Assembly: GCF_014203325.1 (NCBI RefSeq)
Contig: NZ_JACHIV010000001.1
Location: 1,489,501 to 1,553,500 of the forward strand
DNA from: Saccharopolyspora gloriosae
Lineage (GTDB): Bacteria > Actinomycetota > Actinomycetes > Mycobacteriales > Pseudonocardiaceae
Direction of reading: 5' to 3'
Length of the DNA: 64,000 nt
Shown here: positions 53,395-62,345 of the stretch, piece by piece
Numbering within the stretch: position 1 is the stretch's first letter
Layout of the letters: the number at the start of each line of letters is the position of its first letter
The notes under the pieces: generated by a model
Databases searched by the model: none
What the model was told of the DNA's origin: nothing
Seen by the model: only the letters and a program-made list of their open reading frames with translations
Program-made: the position numbers and the translations under genes

Positions 53395-53602
53395 GGTCCG
53401 GCTCCTTGATCGTGGCTGGCCCGGTCACCTTAACCGCCGGTCCGGGCCCGTGGTCACGATGCGACCCGCCAGATCTCCACCGGTCTCGCTCCGCGGTCCG
53501 CTCGCCTCCACCCGCGGTTTGCCGCCGGGGTGCGCCGGGTAGGGCACGGCAGAGCGGCGAGGCACGGACGTCCCGCCGCGTCCCCCGTGGGAGGTGTGAG
53601 TG

Positions 53603-54175
53603 ATGAGCGCGGACCTGAACGGTGCCAAGGTCGCTTTCCTGGTGGCGCAGGACGGCATTGAGCAGGTGGAGCTGACCGAGCCGTGGCGAGCCGTGGAGCA
53701 GGCGGGGGCCCGCCCGGAGCTGGTCTCGCTGCAAGCCGGTTCGGTGCAGGGTCGTGACCACTTGGAGAAGGCCGACACGTTCCCGGTGGACAAGATCGTC
53801 ACCGAGGCGGCGCCGGACGAGTACGACGCGCTGGTGCTGCCCGGCGGGGTGGCGAACCCGGACGCGTTGCGCCGGGTTCCGGACGCGGTCCGGTTCGCCG
53901 GGGAGTTCTTCGCGCAGCAGAAACCGGTCGCCGCGATCTGCCACGCCCCGTGGCTGCTGGTGGAGGCCGACGTGGTGCGCGGTCGCCGGATGACGTCCTA
54001 CCCGAGCCTGCGCACCGATCTGCGCAATGCCGGCGCCGAGTGGGTCGACGAGGAAGTGGTCGTGGACTCCGGCCTCGTGACCAGCCGGAACCCGGATGAC
54101 CTTCCCGCGTTCTGCGCGAAGGTCGTCGAAGAGATCGCGGAGGGCAAGCACCGGGCACAAGCGCGCAGCGCGTGA
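53603..54175 (+). CDS. DJ-1/PfpI-family (type 1 glutamine amidotransferase-like) protein
   Basis: 190 residues. VAFLVAQDGIEQVELTEPW with the early Glu, LVLPGGVANPDALR, and C113-H114 in AICHAPWLL form the PfpI cysteine elbow; TSYPSLRTDLRNAGAEWVDEEVV follows. This group includes glyoxalase/deglycase-like stress proteins. ATG at 53603 with GGAGGT 7 bp upstream. Followed 15 bp later by a Vms1-like gene, so they are probably co-expressed. Confidence 0.88.
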   Translation: MSADLNGAKVAFLVAQDGIEQVELTEPWRAVEQAGARPELVSLQAGSVQGRDHLEKADTFPVDKIVTEAAPDEYDALVLPGGVANPDALRRVPDAVRFAGEFFAQQKPVAAICHAPWLLVEADVVRGRRMTSYPSLRTDLRNAGAEWVDEEVVVDSGLVTSRNPDDLPAFCAKVVEEIAEGKHRAQARSA

Positions 54176-54190
54176 GCAGAGGAGTGGTCG

Positions 54191-55312
54191 ATGAAACTCG
54201 CGTTCCTGCAAGACGTCTACGGATATCAAGGACCGTTCGCGACCGTGTACCTGGACACTTCGGCGGACGCCGAGGACGCGGCGAAGGCGGTGCAGCTGCG
54301 CTGGCGTTCGGCCAGGGAGCAGCTCGCGAGCGCGGGCGCGGACGAGCAGACGCTGCGCGCGCTCGACGAGACCGTGGACCGCCACGAGTACCGCATCGGC
54401 CAGCGCGGGCAGGTCCTCGTCGCCACGGGTGGCGAGGTGGTGTTCGGGGAGGAGCTGCCGCAGCCGCCCACCGACGCCGCCGACGACGAGAAGGTGCACT
54501 TCGGGACGTTGCCGCACTTGCTGCCGTACCTGCGGTTGCGCGCGTCGCGCATCCCGCACGTGGTGGCGCTGGTCGACCACGTCGAAGCGGAGCTCACGAT
54601 CGTCGCGGCGGGCGCCGAGCCGCGCACGCGCAAGGTGCAGGGCGGCGACCACCCGGTGCACAAGGCGCGCACCGGCACGAACGACGAGAACGAGCAGCGC
54701 TTCCAGAACGCCGTGGAGGAGCAGTGGCTGCACAACGCGAAGGAAGCGGCCGAGGAGATCGGCAAGCAGGCCATGCGGGTCGGTGCCGAGGTCGTGGTGC
54801 TCGCGGGTGATCCGAAGCAGCGCAAGCTGGTGCACGAGAACCTGCCCGGCGGCGTGCGGGATCGCACGGTGCAGACGGAGACCGGCTACCCGGATCGCAA
54901 CGCCTCCGGCGAGGGCCTGCGACGGGAGGTCGCCGACACGGTGGACTCGGCGGTGACCGCGCACGTGGACGACGCGGTGCGCGAGTTCGAGCAGCAGCGC
55001 GGCAGGCAGGAGCGGGCCGTCGAAGGCTGGCGCCCGGTGGTCGAGGCGTTGCAGCGGGGACAGGTCCGCACGGTGCTGTGGGGGCGCCCGGATTCGGTGT
55101 CGTGGCTGCACGTGGGCCCGGTGCCGAACCAGGTCGCGCTCGACGAGCGGGAGCTCACCGACATGGGGGTTTCCAGCCCCGGCCACGCCCCGGCCAGCGC
55201 AGCCGTGGTGTGGGCGGCGGCGGGCACCGATGCGGACCTGGTGCTGGTCGATCCGGAGAAGGTGGAGCTGACCGAGGGGATCGGCGCGGTCCTGCGCTAC
55301 GCCGCGAGCTGA
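54191..55312 (+). CDS. Vms1/baeRF-type release-factor-like protein (Rv2629-like)
   Basis: 373 residues. FATVYLDTSADAEDA at the start and a helical/ribosome-binding type fold: LPYLRLRASRIPHVVALVDH, VGAEVVVLAGDPKQRKLVHE, and VRTVLWGRP with AASAAVVWAAAGTDADLVLVDP near the end. Length and N-terminus agree with Rv2629 of mycobacteria (from memory), which is assigned to the bacterial eRF1/Vms1-like group of unproven tRNA-release proteins. A GGQ-like catalytic loop is not evident by eye. ATG with GAGGAG upstream. It is followed by a DUF2795 gene. Confidence 0.82.
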   Translation: MKLAFLQDVYGYQGPFATVYLDTSADAEDAAKAVQLRWRSAREQLASAGADEQTLRALDETVDRHEYRIGQRGQVLVATGGEVVFGEELPQPPTDAADDEKVHFGTLPHLLPYLRLRASRIPHVVALVDHVEAELTIVAAGAEPRTRKVQGGDHPVHKARTGTNDENEQRFQNAVEEQWLHNAKEAAEEIGKQAMRVGAEVVVLAGDPKQRKLVHENLPGGVRDRTVQTETGYPDRNASGEGLRREVADTVDSAVTAHVDDAVREFEQQRGRQERAVEGWRPVVEALQRGQVRTVLWGRPDSVSWLHVGPVPNQVALDERELTDMGVSSPGHAPASAAVVWAAAGTDADLVLVDPEKVELTEGIGAVLRYAAS

Positions 55313-55329
55313 CGACGAGGGAGCCGAAC

Positions 55330-55659
55330 ATGACCACGACGCGCGAGACGGTGCAGAAGTCCCTGTCGGCGGTGGACTTCCCGGCGGACAAGCAGCAGCT
55401 GCTCGACCACGCCCGCGACAACGGCGCGGACGAGGGCACGGTGAACGCGCTGCGGGCGATGCCGCCGGCGGAGTACGAGAACCTCACCGAGGTGGTGCGC
55501 TCGGTGCCGCTGGACAAGGCCGACGAAGAGGGCCAGTCCGATGCGGACAAGGCGCGCCAGGCCCGGCAGCACGTCCGGCCGGGCGTCGCCGAGCACGAGC
55601 GCGAGGCACCGGCGAACCCGATCGAGCAGGAGTTGGGCGAGAACCGCAAGGGCGGCTGA
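55330..55659 (+). CDS. DUF2795 domain protein
   Basis: 109 residues. VDFPADKQQLLDHARDNGAD and ALRAMPPAEYENLTEVVRSV are the DUF2795 fold; the remaining tail is highly charged. ATG 17 bp after the Vms1-like gene with a GAGG-type site (GACGAGGGAG), so it belongs to the same operon. Small, soluble, without known function. Confidence 0.85.
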   Translation: MTTTRETVQKSLSAVDFPADKQQLLDHARDNGADEGTVNALRAMPPAEYENLTEVVRSVPLDKADEEGQSDADKARQARQHVRPGVAEHEREAPANPIEQELGENRKGG

Positions 55660-55752
55660 GTCCTGCGATCGAGCTGGTGACGGCGTTACGGTCCGGGAGG
55701 CACGTTCGATGACCCGGAGCTTCCCGCCGGGTCTCGACGTTATGAGCTCCTC

Positions 55753-56682
55753 ATGGATGATTCCGGTCGTTGGCACACGCCCGCACGAGTTCGTCCGCGG
55801 TCGGTGGTGCTCGGTTGCCTGTTCCTGGTGGTGGTGCTGTTCGGCGCGGCCTGCGGCTCCACCGTCGGCAGCAGCACGGCGGACGCCGACTCCGGCCCGT
55901 GGTGGGTGTCCCGCGCGGGGTACCCGAAGCCGCAGGCGCATCCGCCGCGAGCGCACCCGAATCCCGTGGTGCGCGACCTGGTCCGCGAGGTCGATTCGGA
56001 GGCCGGCGAGCTCTCCGGCAGCACCGTCGCGGTGGCGGTGCTGGATCGCGAATCCGGTGAGGTCGTCGGTGGTGAGCACGCGGACGACCGCATCGGCACG
56101 GCGTCGCTGTCGAAGCTGTTCGTGGCCGTCGACGTGGCGCGTCGCCGCTCGGAAGGCATGCCCGTCTCGGGCGCCGACGTCGACCTGATCCGCCGCTCGC
56201 TGGCGGTCAGCGACGACGCCGCGATGAACGCGCTGTGGGACCGGTTCGACGGCGCGGGCGCGATTTCGCGGCTCGCGGTCCGCTACGGGCTCACCCGGAC
56301 CCGGCCTCCCGCGGTTGCGGGCAACTGGGGCGATACGGAGACCTCCGCGCGGGACGTGGCGACGGTCCTGGGGCAGGTGCCGACGCTGCCGGAGGCGGAG
56401 CGTTCGTTGATCCTCGGGTCGCTGGACGCGGCGCCGCGCACGGCGGCCGAGGGGTTCGACCAGGGCTTCGGGCTGAAGGAGTCGAAGCGGCCGGTGGCGG
56501 TGAAGGCGGGCTGGATGTGCTGCGAGCACGGCCGCCGCGCGGTGCACAGCGCCGGGCTGATCGGCCCGGACCGCCGCTACGCGGTGGCGTTGCTGTCCAC
56601 CCAGCCGTCCTCGAAGAGCTACTCGGAGGCGTCCGAAGTCGTCACCGAGGCCGCGGAACCCCTGCTCGAAGACCTCGGCTGA
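55753..56682 (+). CDS. Class A beta-lactamase-fold lipoprotein
   Basis: 309 residues. A signal region (VVLGCLFLVVVLFGAAC) suggests lipidation at C34. The domain has S118-x-x-K121 (TASLSKLF), SDDAAMN in place of SDN, and VKAGWMCC in place of KTG. This is the fold of mycobacterial LppW and related serine hydrolases (from memory); a true beta-lactamase activity is doubtful because the KTG is KAG and the Glu of the omega loop is not obvious. ATG start. Single gene. Confidence 0.8.
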   Translation: MDDSGRWHTPARVRPRSVVLGCLFLVVVLFGAACGSTVGSSTADADSGPWWVSRAGYPKPQAHPPRAHPNPVVRDLVREVDSEAGELSGSTVAVAVLDRESGEVVGGEHADDRIGTASLSKLFVAVDVARRRSEGMPVSGADVDLIRRSLAVSDDAAMNALWDRFDGAGAISRLAVRYGLTRTRPPAVAGNWGDTETSARDVATVLGQVPTLPEAERSLILGSLDAAPRTAAEGFDQGFGLKESKRPVAVKAGWMCCEHGRRAVHSAGLIGPDRRYAVALLSTQPSSKSYSEASEVVTEAAEPLLEDLG

Positions 56683-56704
56683 CCCGACGTCCCCGGGTCC
56701 GCGA

Positions 56705-56836
56705 TTTCGCGAGAGATTGACGGACCCCGGCGTGTCGGACACCGCATGTGGACAACTGTTCTGGCTGCTCGGGAGAGGTCTCGCGGTCGGTGGGGGAAGG
56801 TTTCGCCTCGGTCGGGTGGCTCAATTTCTCGCGACA
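56705..56836. promoter_or_regulatory. Repeated operator-like motif upstream of the LacI gene
   Basis: TTTCGCGAGAGATT at 56705-56718 and its near copy on the other strand, TGTCGCGAGAAATT (56823-56836), agree at 12 of 14 positions. Both contain TCGCGA at the center, as LacI-type operators have a central CG. A weaker TCTCGCGG is at about 56777. This is likely where the LacI regulator acts on its own promoter. Confidence 0.5.
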
Positions 56837-56952
56837 TTGCGGGAGTCGTCCACAACGCGACAGGTCCGCTTCGGGGTGGGCGATCACGGGGTCGGCGGCG
56901 GGGTCGTTTCGCTACGCTGGCGTCTCGCTGCACGGCTACGAGGGGATCCACG

Positions 56953-57969
56953 GTGAAACGGCCCACCATCATCGACATCGCGCGCCACGTGGGCGTGTCG
57001 AAGGCCGCGGTGTCCTACGCGCTCAACGGCCGTGCCGGGGTGTCGGCGGCCACCAGGGAACGCATCCTCGACGTCGCCGCCCAGCTCGGCTGGGACGCGG
57101 CGGGCCCGGCGCGCACGCCCGCCGCCGACCGCACCGGCACGATCGGCCTGGTGCTGGCGCGCCCGCCGCAGGAGATCCGCGCCGAACCGTCCATGGTGAA
57201 CTGGCTGGCGGGTATGGAGTCCGCGCTGGCCGAGTACGGCCTGGTCCTCAACGTGGCGCTGACCTCCGATGAGGACGCCGAGCTCGGGACCTACCGGCAG
57301 TGGGCGGCGGAGCGCCGCGTCGACGGCGTGATCGTGACCGACCTGCGCACCGCCGACCCGCGGGTGCCGCTGCTGCGCGAGCTGGCGCTGCCCGCGGTGG
57401 TCATCGGCGAGCAGGAGCGGGTGCCGAACGTGGCGGTGCTGCGCTTCGCCGTGGCCGACGAGGTCCGCGCCGTGGTGGAGCACCTGGCCGAGTTCGGCCA
57501 CACCCGCATCGGTCACGTGCAGGGCGGTTTCGACCTGGAGCACACCCGACGGCGCAACGCGCTGCTGCGCGCGCGGGTGCGGGAGCGGCTCGGCACCGAC
57601 CTGGTGAAGGTCGAGGCCGATCCCACGGAAACCGGTGCGGCGCAAGCCACTTGGCGACTTCTCGCCGCGGATCCGCCGCCGACGGCGATCGTCTACGACA
57701 ATGACCTGATGGCAGTGGCCGCGGTCGCCCGCGCCGCGGAACTGGACGTCCGGGTGCCCGCCGATCTGGCGGTGCTGTCCTGGCAGGACTCGATGCTGTG
57801 CCGGGTGGTGACCCCGCCGGTGACGGCGTTGTCGCAGGACGTCGCCGATGATGCCGCGGCGGCGGTGCACCTGCTGCTGGAGTTGATCGAGACCGGTGCC
57901 GCCGACGACCTGGACGTGCCGCCGCGCGTGCTGATCCCGCGGGCGAGCACGGCGGGCGGCTCCGGGTGA
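56953..57969 (+). CDS. LacI-family transcriptional regulator
   Basis: 338 residues. The LacI helix-turn-helix is at 4-24 (PTIIDIARHVGVSKAAVSYAL), with the hinge helix around 45-55. The periplasmic-binding-type effector domain follows (IGLVLARPPQEI, DGVIVTDLR, RIGHVQGGFDLEHTRRR, PPTAIVYDNDLMAVAAVA). GTG start. First gene of a set with a sugar binding protein and two permeases, which it most likely represses in the absence of the sugar. Confidence 0.92.
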   Translation: MKRPTIIDIARHVGVSKAAVSYALNGRAGVSAATRERILDVAAQLGWDAAGPARTPAADRTGTIGLVLARPPQEIRAEPSMVNWLAGMESALAEYGLVLNVALTSDEDAELGTYRQWAAERRVDGVIVTDLRTADPRVPLLRELALPAVVIGEQERVPNVAVLRFAVADEVRAVVEHLAEFGHTRIGHVQGGFDLEHTRRRNALLRARVRERLGTDLVKVEADPTETGAAQATWRLLAADPPPTAIVYDNDLMAVAAVARAAELDVRVPADLAVLSWQDSMLCRVVTPPVTALSQDVADDAAAAVHLLLELIETGAADDLDVPPRVLIPRASTAGGSG

Positions 57970-57999
57970 GGTGAGCACGGCCAGAACGAGGAGACAACG

Positions 58000-59337
58000 G
58001 TGTTCCCACGTTCGAGCGAGGCCCCGCGCGATCGGGTCCGCGCCCGCTGCCCGGTGCTGGCGCTGGTGGTGCTGGTGCTGGCGGGCGCGCTCGCGGGGTG
58101 CGGGACCGAGCCGCGCCGGCTCGTGTACTGGGCGAGCAACCAAGGCGCGAGCACCGCGCAGGACCGGGAGGTGTTGCGCGCCCAGCTGGCCAGGTTCACC
58201 CGCGACACCGGCATTCCCGTCGAGGTCGACGTGATCCCGTGGAACGACCTGCTCAACCGCATCCTGGGCGCGGCGACCTCCGGGACCGGTCCGGACGTGG
58301 TGGACCTGGGCAACACCTGGTCGGCCTCGTTGCAGGCCACCGGCGCGTTCGTCGAGTTCGACGAGGCGCTGCTGGATCGCCTGGGCGGGCGTGACCGGTT
58401 CTTGGCGAGCAGCATGAGCTCGGCGGGCATGCCCGGCCGCCCGCCCGCCTCGGTGCCGTTGTACGGGTTGTCGTACGCGGTGTTCTACGACAAGCAGCGC
58501 TTCCGCGAAGCGGGGATCGCGCGGATTCCGGAGAGCTGGGCGGAATTCCTCGACGTCGCCGGTCGGCTCACCGACGGCGGCCGCGCGGGGTTGACGGTGC
58601 CCGCCGCGAGCTACACGCAGAACGCGCACTTCGCGTTCCTGTTCGGGATGCAGCAGGGCGCCCGGTTCATCGACGAGCGCGGTGCCGCCACGTTCACCAC
58701 GCCGCGGGCGGTGGAGGCTGTGCTGCGCTACGTGGAGCTGATGAGCCGCAACCGGGTGGTGCGCGCGGACGACGCCGAGACGGGTTCGGCCCCGGAGTCC
58801 GTCGCGGAGTTCACCGCCGGGCGAGCGGCGATGCTGATCGCCCAGAACAGCGCCCTTCCGGCCATTGTGGACAGCGGGATGGCGGCAGAGGATGTCGGGG
58901 TGTTCCCGTTGCCGCTGCCCGATCCGCTGCCGCCCGGCGGCTCGCCCGTGCGCAGCCACGTCGGCGGCAGCAACGTCGCCGTGCTGCGCGACAGCCCGCG
59001 CCGCGAGGAGTCGCTGCGGCTCGTGGAGTTCCTCACCAGCAGGCGCACCCAGGTCGAGCTCAGCCGCAGCTACGGCAGCCTGCCGGTGGTCGAGGACGCC
59101 TACTCCGAGCCGGAGTTCTCCACCGGTCACGCTGCGGTGTTCGGCCGGTTGCTGGCCCGCGAGTCGGTGCCGGTGCCGATGATCCCCGACGAGAGCCGCT
59201 TCGAGACGACGGTGGGTGCCGCCGTGCGCGACCTGTTCGCCCGCGCCGCGACGGGCCGCCCGGTGGGGCGCGAGCAGGTGCGCGCCGAGCTGGCGCGGGC
59301 GCAGCAGCAGATGCGCGCCGCCGGGGGGAGCGGGTGA
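58000..59337 (+). CDS. Carbohydrate ABC transporter substrate-binding lipoprotein
   Basis: 445 residues. The signal ends LAGALAGC with lipidation at C34. The fold is the extracellular sugar-binding group of MalE type: WASNQGASTAQDREVLRAQL, VDVIPWNDLLNRILGAATSG, DVVDLGNTWSASLQATGAF, FTAGRAAMLIAQNSALP and VGGSNVAVLRDSPRR. GTG start with GGAG upstream, 30 bp from the LacI gene. Its stop overlaps the first permease gene (GTGA). The sugar is not predictable. Confidence 0.92.
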   Translation: MFPRSSEAPRDRVRARCPVLALVVLVLAGALAGCGTEPRRLVYWASNQGASTAQDREVLRAQLARFTRDTGIPVEVDVIPWNDLLNRILGAATSGTGPDVVDLGNTWSASLQATGAFVEFDEALLDRLGGRDRFLASSMSSAGMPGRPPASVPLYGLSYAVFYDKQRFREAGIARIPESWAEFLDVAGRLTDGGRAGLTVPAASYTQNAHFAFLFGMQQGARFIDERGAATFTTPRAVEAVLRYVELMSRNRVVRADDAETGSAPESVAEFTAGRAAMLIAQNSALPAIVDSGMAAEDVGVFPLPLPDPLPPGGSPVRSHVGGSNVAVLRDSPRREESLRLVEFLTSRRTQVELSRSYGSLPVVEDAYSEPEFSTGHAAVFGRLLARESVPVPMIPDESRFETTVGAAVRDLFARAATGRPVGREQVRAELARAQQQMRAAGGSG

Positions 59338-60251
59338 CCACGCGGTCGCACCGCGTCCCGTGCGGACCGTCGGTGCCGTACCTGCTGCTGGCTCCCGCGG
59401 TGGTGTTCGAGGTCCTGGTCCACCTGCTGCCGATGCTCGGCGGGCTGTGGATGAGCCTGCACGAGCTGAACCAGTTCTTCGTGCGGGACTGGACGTCGGC
59501 GCCGAACGCCGGGCTGGACAACTACCGCGTCGCCGTGGACTTCGACGGTGCGGTGGGCGCGGAGCTGTTGCGCTCGTTCGGCGTCACGGCGGCGTTCTCG
59601 GTGCTGGTGGTGGCGTTGTCGTTCGGCCTGGGCCTGACGGCGGCGACGTTGTTGCAGCGCCCGTTCCGCGGCCGGTTGCTGGTGCGCGGCCTGTTCCTGG
59701 TGCCCTACGCGCTGCCGGTGTACACGGCGGCGCTGGTGTGGAAGTTCATGCTCGATCGCGGTGATGGCGCGGTGAACGCGGCGCTGGGCGCGGTCGGCCT
59801 CGGTGGCGGCGAGTTCTGGCTGCTGGGGCAGAACGCGTTCCTGAGCCTGGTGGTGACGGCGGTGTGGCGGTTGTGGCCGTTCGCGTTCCTGGCGCTGATG
59901 GCGGGCCTGCAGTCGATCCCGGCGGAGCTCTACGACGCGGCCGAGGTGGACGGCGCCGGTGCGGCCCAGCGGTTCCGGCTGATCACGTTGCCGCTGCTGC
60001 GGCCGGTGGCGCGCGTGCTGGTGCTGGTGCTGTTCCTGTGGACGTTCAACGACTTCACCGTGCCGTACGTGCTGTTCGACGAGTCGGTGCCGCAGGCGGC
60101 GAACCTGATCTCGGTGCACGTGTACCAGAGCTCGTTCCTGACCTGGAACTTCGGCTTGGGGGCGGCGATGTCGACGGTGCTGCTGCTGTTCCTGCTGGTG
60201 GTGGTCGCGCTGTCGCTCGCCCTGACTTCGAGGAGCAGGCGTGCGACGTGA
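59334..60251 (+). CDS. Carbohydrate ABC transporter permease, MalF type
   Basis: 305 residues with six membrane helices. LLLAPAVVFEVLVHLLPML begins the first; the coupling loop is ELYDAAEVDGAGAAQRFRLITLPLL (EAA motif). GTG overlaps the binding-protein stop by 4 bp. It forms the channel with the next permease. No ATPase gene is in this operon. Confidence 0.93.
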   Translation: MTTRSHRVPCGPSVPYLLLAPAVVFEVLVHLLPMLGGLWMSLHELNQFFVRDWTSAPNAGLDNYRVAVDFDGAVGAELLRSFGVTAAFSVLVVALSFGLGLTAATLLQRPFRGRLLVRGLFLVPYALPVYTAALVWKFMLDRGDGAVNAALGAVGLGGGEFWLLGQNAFLSLVVTAVWRLWPFAFLALMAGLQSIPAELYDAAEVDGAGAAQRFRLITLPLLRPVARVLVLVLFLWTFNDFTVPYVLFDESVPQAANLISVHVYQSSFLTWNFGLGAAMSTVLLLFLLVVVALSLALTSRSRRAT

Positions 60252-61083
60252 ACCGCGCGGGTTGCGGGTGCTGCGGGTCGCCGGTCTCGGCGGGCTGGGG
60301 CTGTTCACCGCGTTGCCGCTGTGCGTCATGGCGCTCACCGCGCTGAAGCCGCTGGAGGACGTGCGGGACGGGTTCACCTGGTGGCCGTCGCGGGTGACCG
60401 GCGGCGCGTTCGTCACCATGTGGTCCACAGTGGACTTGGCGGAGTACTTCGCGAACAGCGCCGTGGTGGCGGCGAGCTCGGCGGTGCTGTCGGTGCTCGT
60501 CGCGGTGCCCGCCGCCTACGCGGTGAGCCGCTACCGCTTCCCCGGCCGGGACCTGTTCCGGGCGGCGGTGCTGTCCACCCAGATGCTGCCCGGCATCCTG
60601 TTCCTGCTGCCGCTGTACCTGATCTACGCCTCGATCGGCCAGGCGACCGGAATCCTGTTGCAGGGCAACCTGATCGGGTTGGTCGTCACGTACTTGACGT
60701 TCTCGCTGCCGTTCTCGATCTGGATGCTGGTCGGCTACTTCGACACGGTGCCCGCGGACCTCGACGAGGCGGCGATGATCGACGGGGCGGGCGTGCTCGG
60801 CACCTTGGTGCGGGTGGTGCTGCCCGCGGCGAAGCCCGGCATCGCGGCGGTGCTGATCTACGCGTTCATGACGGCGTGGGGGGAGGCGCTGTTCGCCTCG
60901 GTCCTGACCGACGCGGGTTCGCGGACGCTCGCGGTGGGGCTGCGGGAGTACTCGACGGAGTCGTCGGTGTACTGGAACGAGGTGATGGCCGCGTCGCTGA
61001 CGGTGAGCCTGCCCGTGGTCGTCGGCTTCCTGCTGCTGCAGCGCTACTTGGTCCGCGGCCTGACGGCGGGCGCGTTGCGCTGA
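60241..61083 (+). CDS. Carbohydrate ABC transporter permease, MalG type
   Basis: 280 residues with six helices. The EAA loop is DLDEAAMIDGAGVLGTLVRVVLP. STQMLPGILFLLPLYLIYA and GEALFASVLTDAGSRTLAVGL are MalG-like. GTG start overlaps the first permease by 11 bp. The last 40 bp overlap, on the opposite strand, the end of the zinc-finger gene. The transporter probably uses a shared MsiK-type ATPase encoded elsewhere. Confidence 0.93.
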   Translation: MRREPRGLRVLRVAGLGGLGLFTALPLCVMALTALKPLEDVRDGFTWWPSRVTGGAFVTMWSTVDLAEYFANSAVVAASSAVLSVLVAVPAAYAVSRYRFPGRDLFRAAVLSTQMLPGILFLLPLYLIYASIGQATGILLQGNLIGLVVTYLTFSLPFSIWMLVGYFDTVPADLDEAAMIDGAGVLGTLVRVVLPAAKPGIAAVLIYAFMTAWGEALFASVLTDAGSRTLAVGLREYSTESSVYWNEVMAASLTVSLPVVVGFLLLQRYLVRGLTAGALR

Positions 61084-61307
61084 GCGGCGGCAACGTCGCG
61101 GCGGGTGCGCGCGGCGTCCCAGCAGGCCGCGCAGGTCGGTGCCAGCCAGTCCTCCGGGGAGGCCTTGGTGATGGTGATGTCCTCGCCGCACAAGGACTTC
61201 CGCTGCTGACCGGGGTGCGGTCGTTCGGTCGGGAGCATCGCGTGCCGCGCTCCGTCCACCGGACGCCAGTACGCCACCGGCCCGTCGCCGCTGTACACCC
61301 GTCGCAC
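61044..61307 (-). CDS. Small zinc-finger-like protein of the XRE/DUF397 triad
   Basis: 87 residues. WRPVDGARHAMLP, the cysteine C40 in SLCGED and C59/C62 in PTCAACWD give a four-ligand zinc site when combined with a histidine. Proteins of this form are encoded next to XRE-DUF397 pairs in Pseudonocardiaceae and Streptomyces (from memory). GTG start with GAGGAGAG upstream. Divergent from the XRE regulator. Its end overlaps the permease end by 40 bp. Confidence 0.75.
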   Translation of the reverse strand: MRRVYSGDGPVAYWRPVDGARHAMLPTERPHPGQQRKSLCGEDITITKASPEDWLAPTCAACWDAARTRRDVAAAQRNAPAVRPRTK

Positions 61308-61416
61308 CGCGCTCTCCTCTCCTGTGGGGAGGCGGCGACCCCGTCGGGGTCGGGGGAGGACCGGGGCCGCCGCCGCGATGAACGATAGCGGTGGCGATAT
61401 CTCAAATGGTATTCCC

Positions 61417-61433
61417 TGATCGTGTAACGATCA
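61417..61433. promoter_or_regulatory. 17 bp palindrome upstream of the XRE gene
   Basis: TGATCGT and ACGATCA flank a GTA centre, making a perfect palindrome. It lies 45-61 bp from the XRE start codon, in the promoter region shared with the divergent zinc-finger gene. It is a good operator candidate for the XRE protein. Confidence 0.6.
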
Positions 61434-61477
61434 CCGGCTCGTACGCTGAGCGGGCCAGTCATGCCGAAAGGACCGCA

Positions 61478-62341
61478 ATGCCTCCGCTTTCGCCTACCGT
61501 CATCGCGTGGCAACTGGGAACCAGGGTGCGTGAAGCCCGCGACTCGGTGGGGCTCACCGCCGTCAACGCGGCCAAGCAGCTCGGCATGTCCCAGAACTTC
61601 TTGAGCGACCTCGAACACGGCAAGCGCAGGCTCACCGAGACGAAGCTCGAAGCGATGATCCAGGTCTACGGCATCGACGTCGCCGAGCAGGCCGATCTGC
61701 GGTCGATGCTGGAGGAGTCGGGCCGACGCGGCTGGTGGGCGAAGTACTCCGGCATCTTCCCCGCCGAAGTCCTGCGCTACTTCGGCTACGAGCACGGCGC
61801 GGAATCCGTCCAGACGCACGAAAGCCTCCTGATTCCCGGACTGCTGCAAACCGAGGCGTACGCGCACGCCGTCGTCACCAGCGACGGCCCCAACATCCGC
61901 ACTTCCGAAGCGGAACAACGAGTCGAAGTCCGACGTCGCCGTCAGCAGCGCTTGACCGACGATGACCCACTCGTGCTGACGGCCGTGCTCAGCGAAGGCG
62001 CGTTGAAGCAGCAGGTCGGCGGACGGGAAGTCATGGCAGGGCAATTGCGCCACCTGGCGGAGATGATCGAGAAGTGCCCGGACACGCTGGAGGTGCGGGT
62101 CGTTCCGTTCAGTGCCGGTGCGCATGGTGCGTTGGGTGCGTCGACGTTCCACATCCTGTACTTCCCGGACGCACGCCTTCCGCGAGTCGCCTGGCAGGAG
62201 AACGTCACCTCGTCCGCTGTGATGGAACATCGGCCCAAGGTCGGGCAGTTCGGCGCCACCTACGCGGAATCGTTGAAATGCGCGGCAGGGCGCCAGGAAT
62301 CCTTGGAGATGATCCACCGGGAGCTGGCCGGGTTAGGGTGA
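61478..62341 (+). CDS. XRE-family HTH regulator with DUF5753 (Scr1-like)
   Basis: 287 residues. The helix-turn-helix is at about 15-70 (REARDSVGLTAVNAAKQLGMSQ, FLSDLEHGKRRL). The DUF5753 domain (about 95-280) has WWAKYSGIFPAEVLRYFGYE, ESLLIPGLLQTEAYAHAV, RRRRQQRLTDDDPLVLTAVLSEGAL and AYFPDARLPRVAWQE-like end. This is the regulator of the widespread XRE-DUF397 pairs of actinomycetes (WhiJ/Scr1 type, roles in development and competence of secondary metabolism suggested). ATG at 61478 with AAAGGA upstream. DUF397 follows 4 bp after its stop. Confidence 0.9.
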   Translation: MPPLSPTVIAWQLGTRVREARDSVGLTAVNAAKQLGMSQNFLSDLEHGKRRLTETKLEAMIQVYGIDVAEQADLRSMLEESGRRGWWAKYSGIFPAEVLRYFGYEHGAESVQTHESLLIPGLLQTEAYAHAVVTSDGPNIRTSEAEQRVEVRRRRQQRLTDDDPLVLTAVLSEGALKQQVGGREVMAGQLRHLAEMIEKCPDTLEVRVVPFSAGAHGALGASTFHILYFPDARLPRVAWQENVTSSAVMEHRPKVGQFGATYAESLKCAAGRQESLEMIHRELAGLG

Positions 62342-62345
62342 TCCG

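Noticed and set aside
56884-59130. 748-codon open frame opposite the LacI and binding-protein genes
   Set aside because: Mirror reading; LacI and sugar-binding protein signatures on the plus strand are clear.
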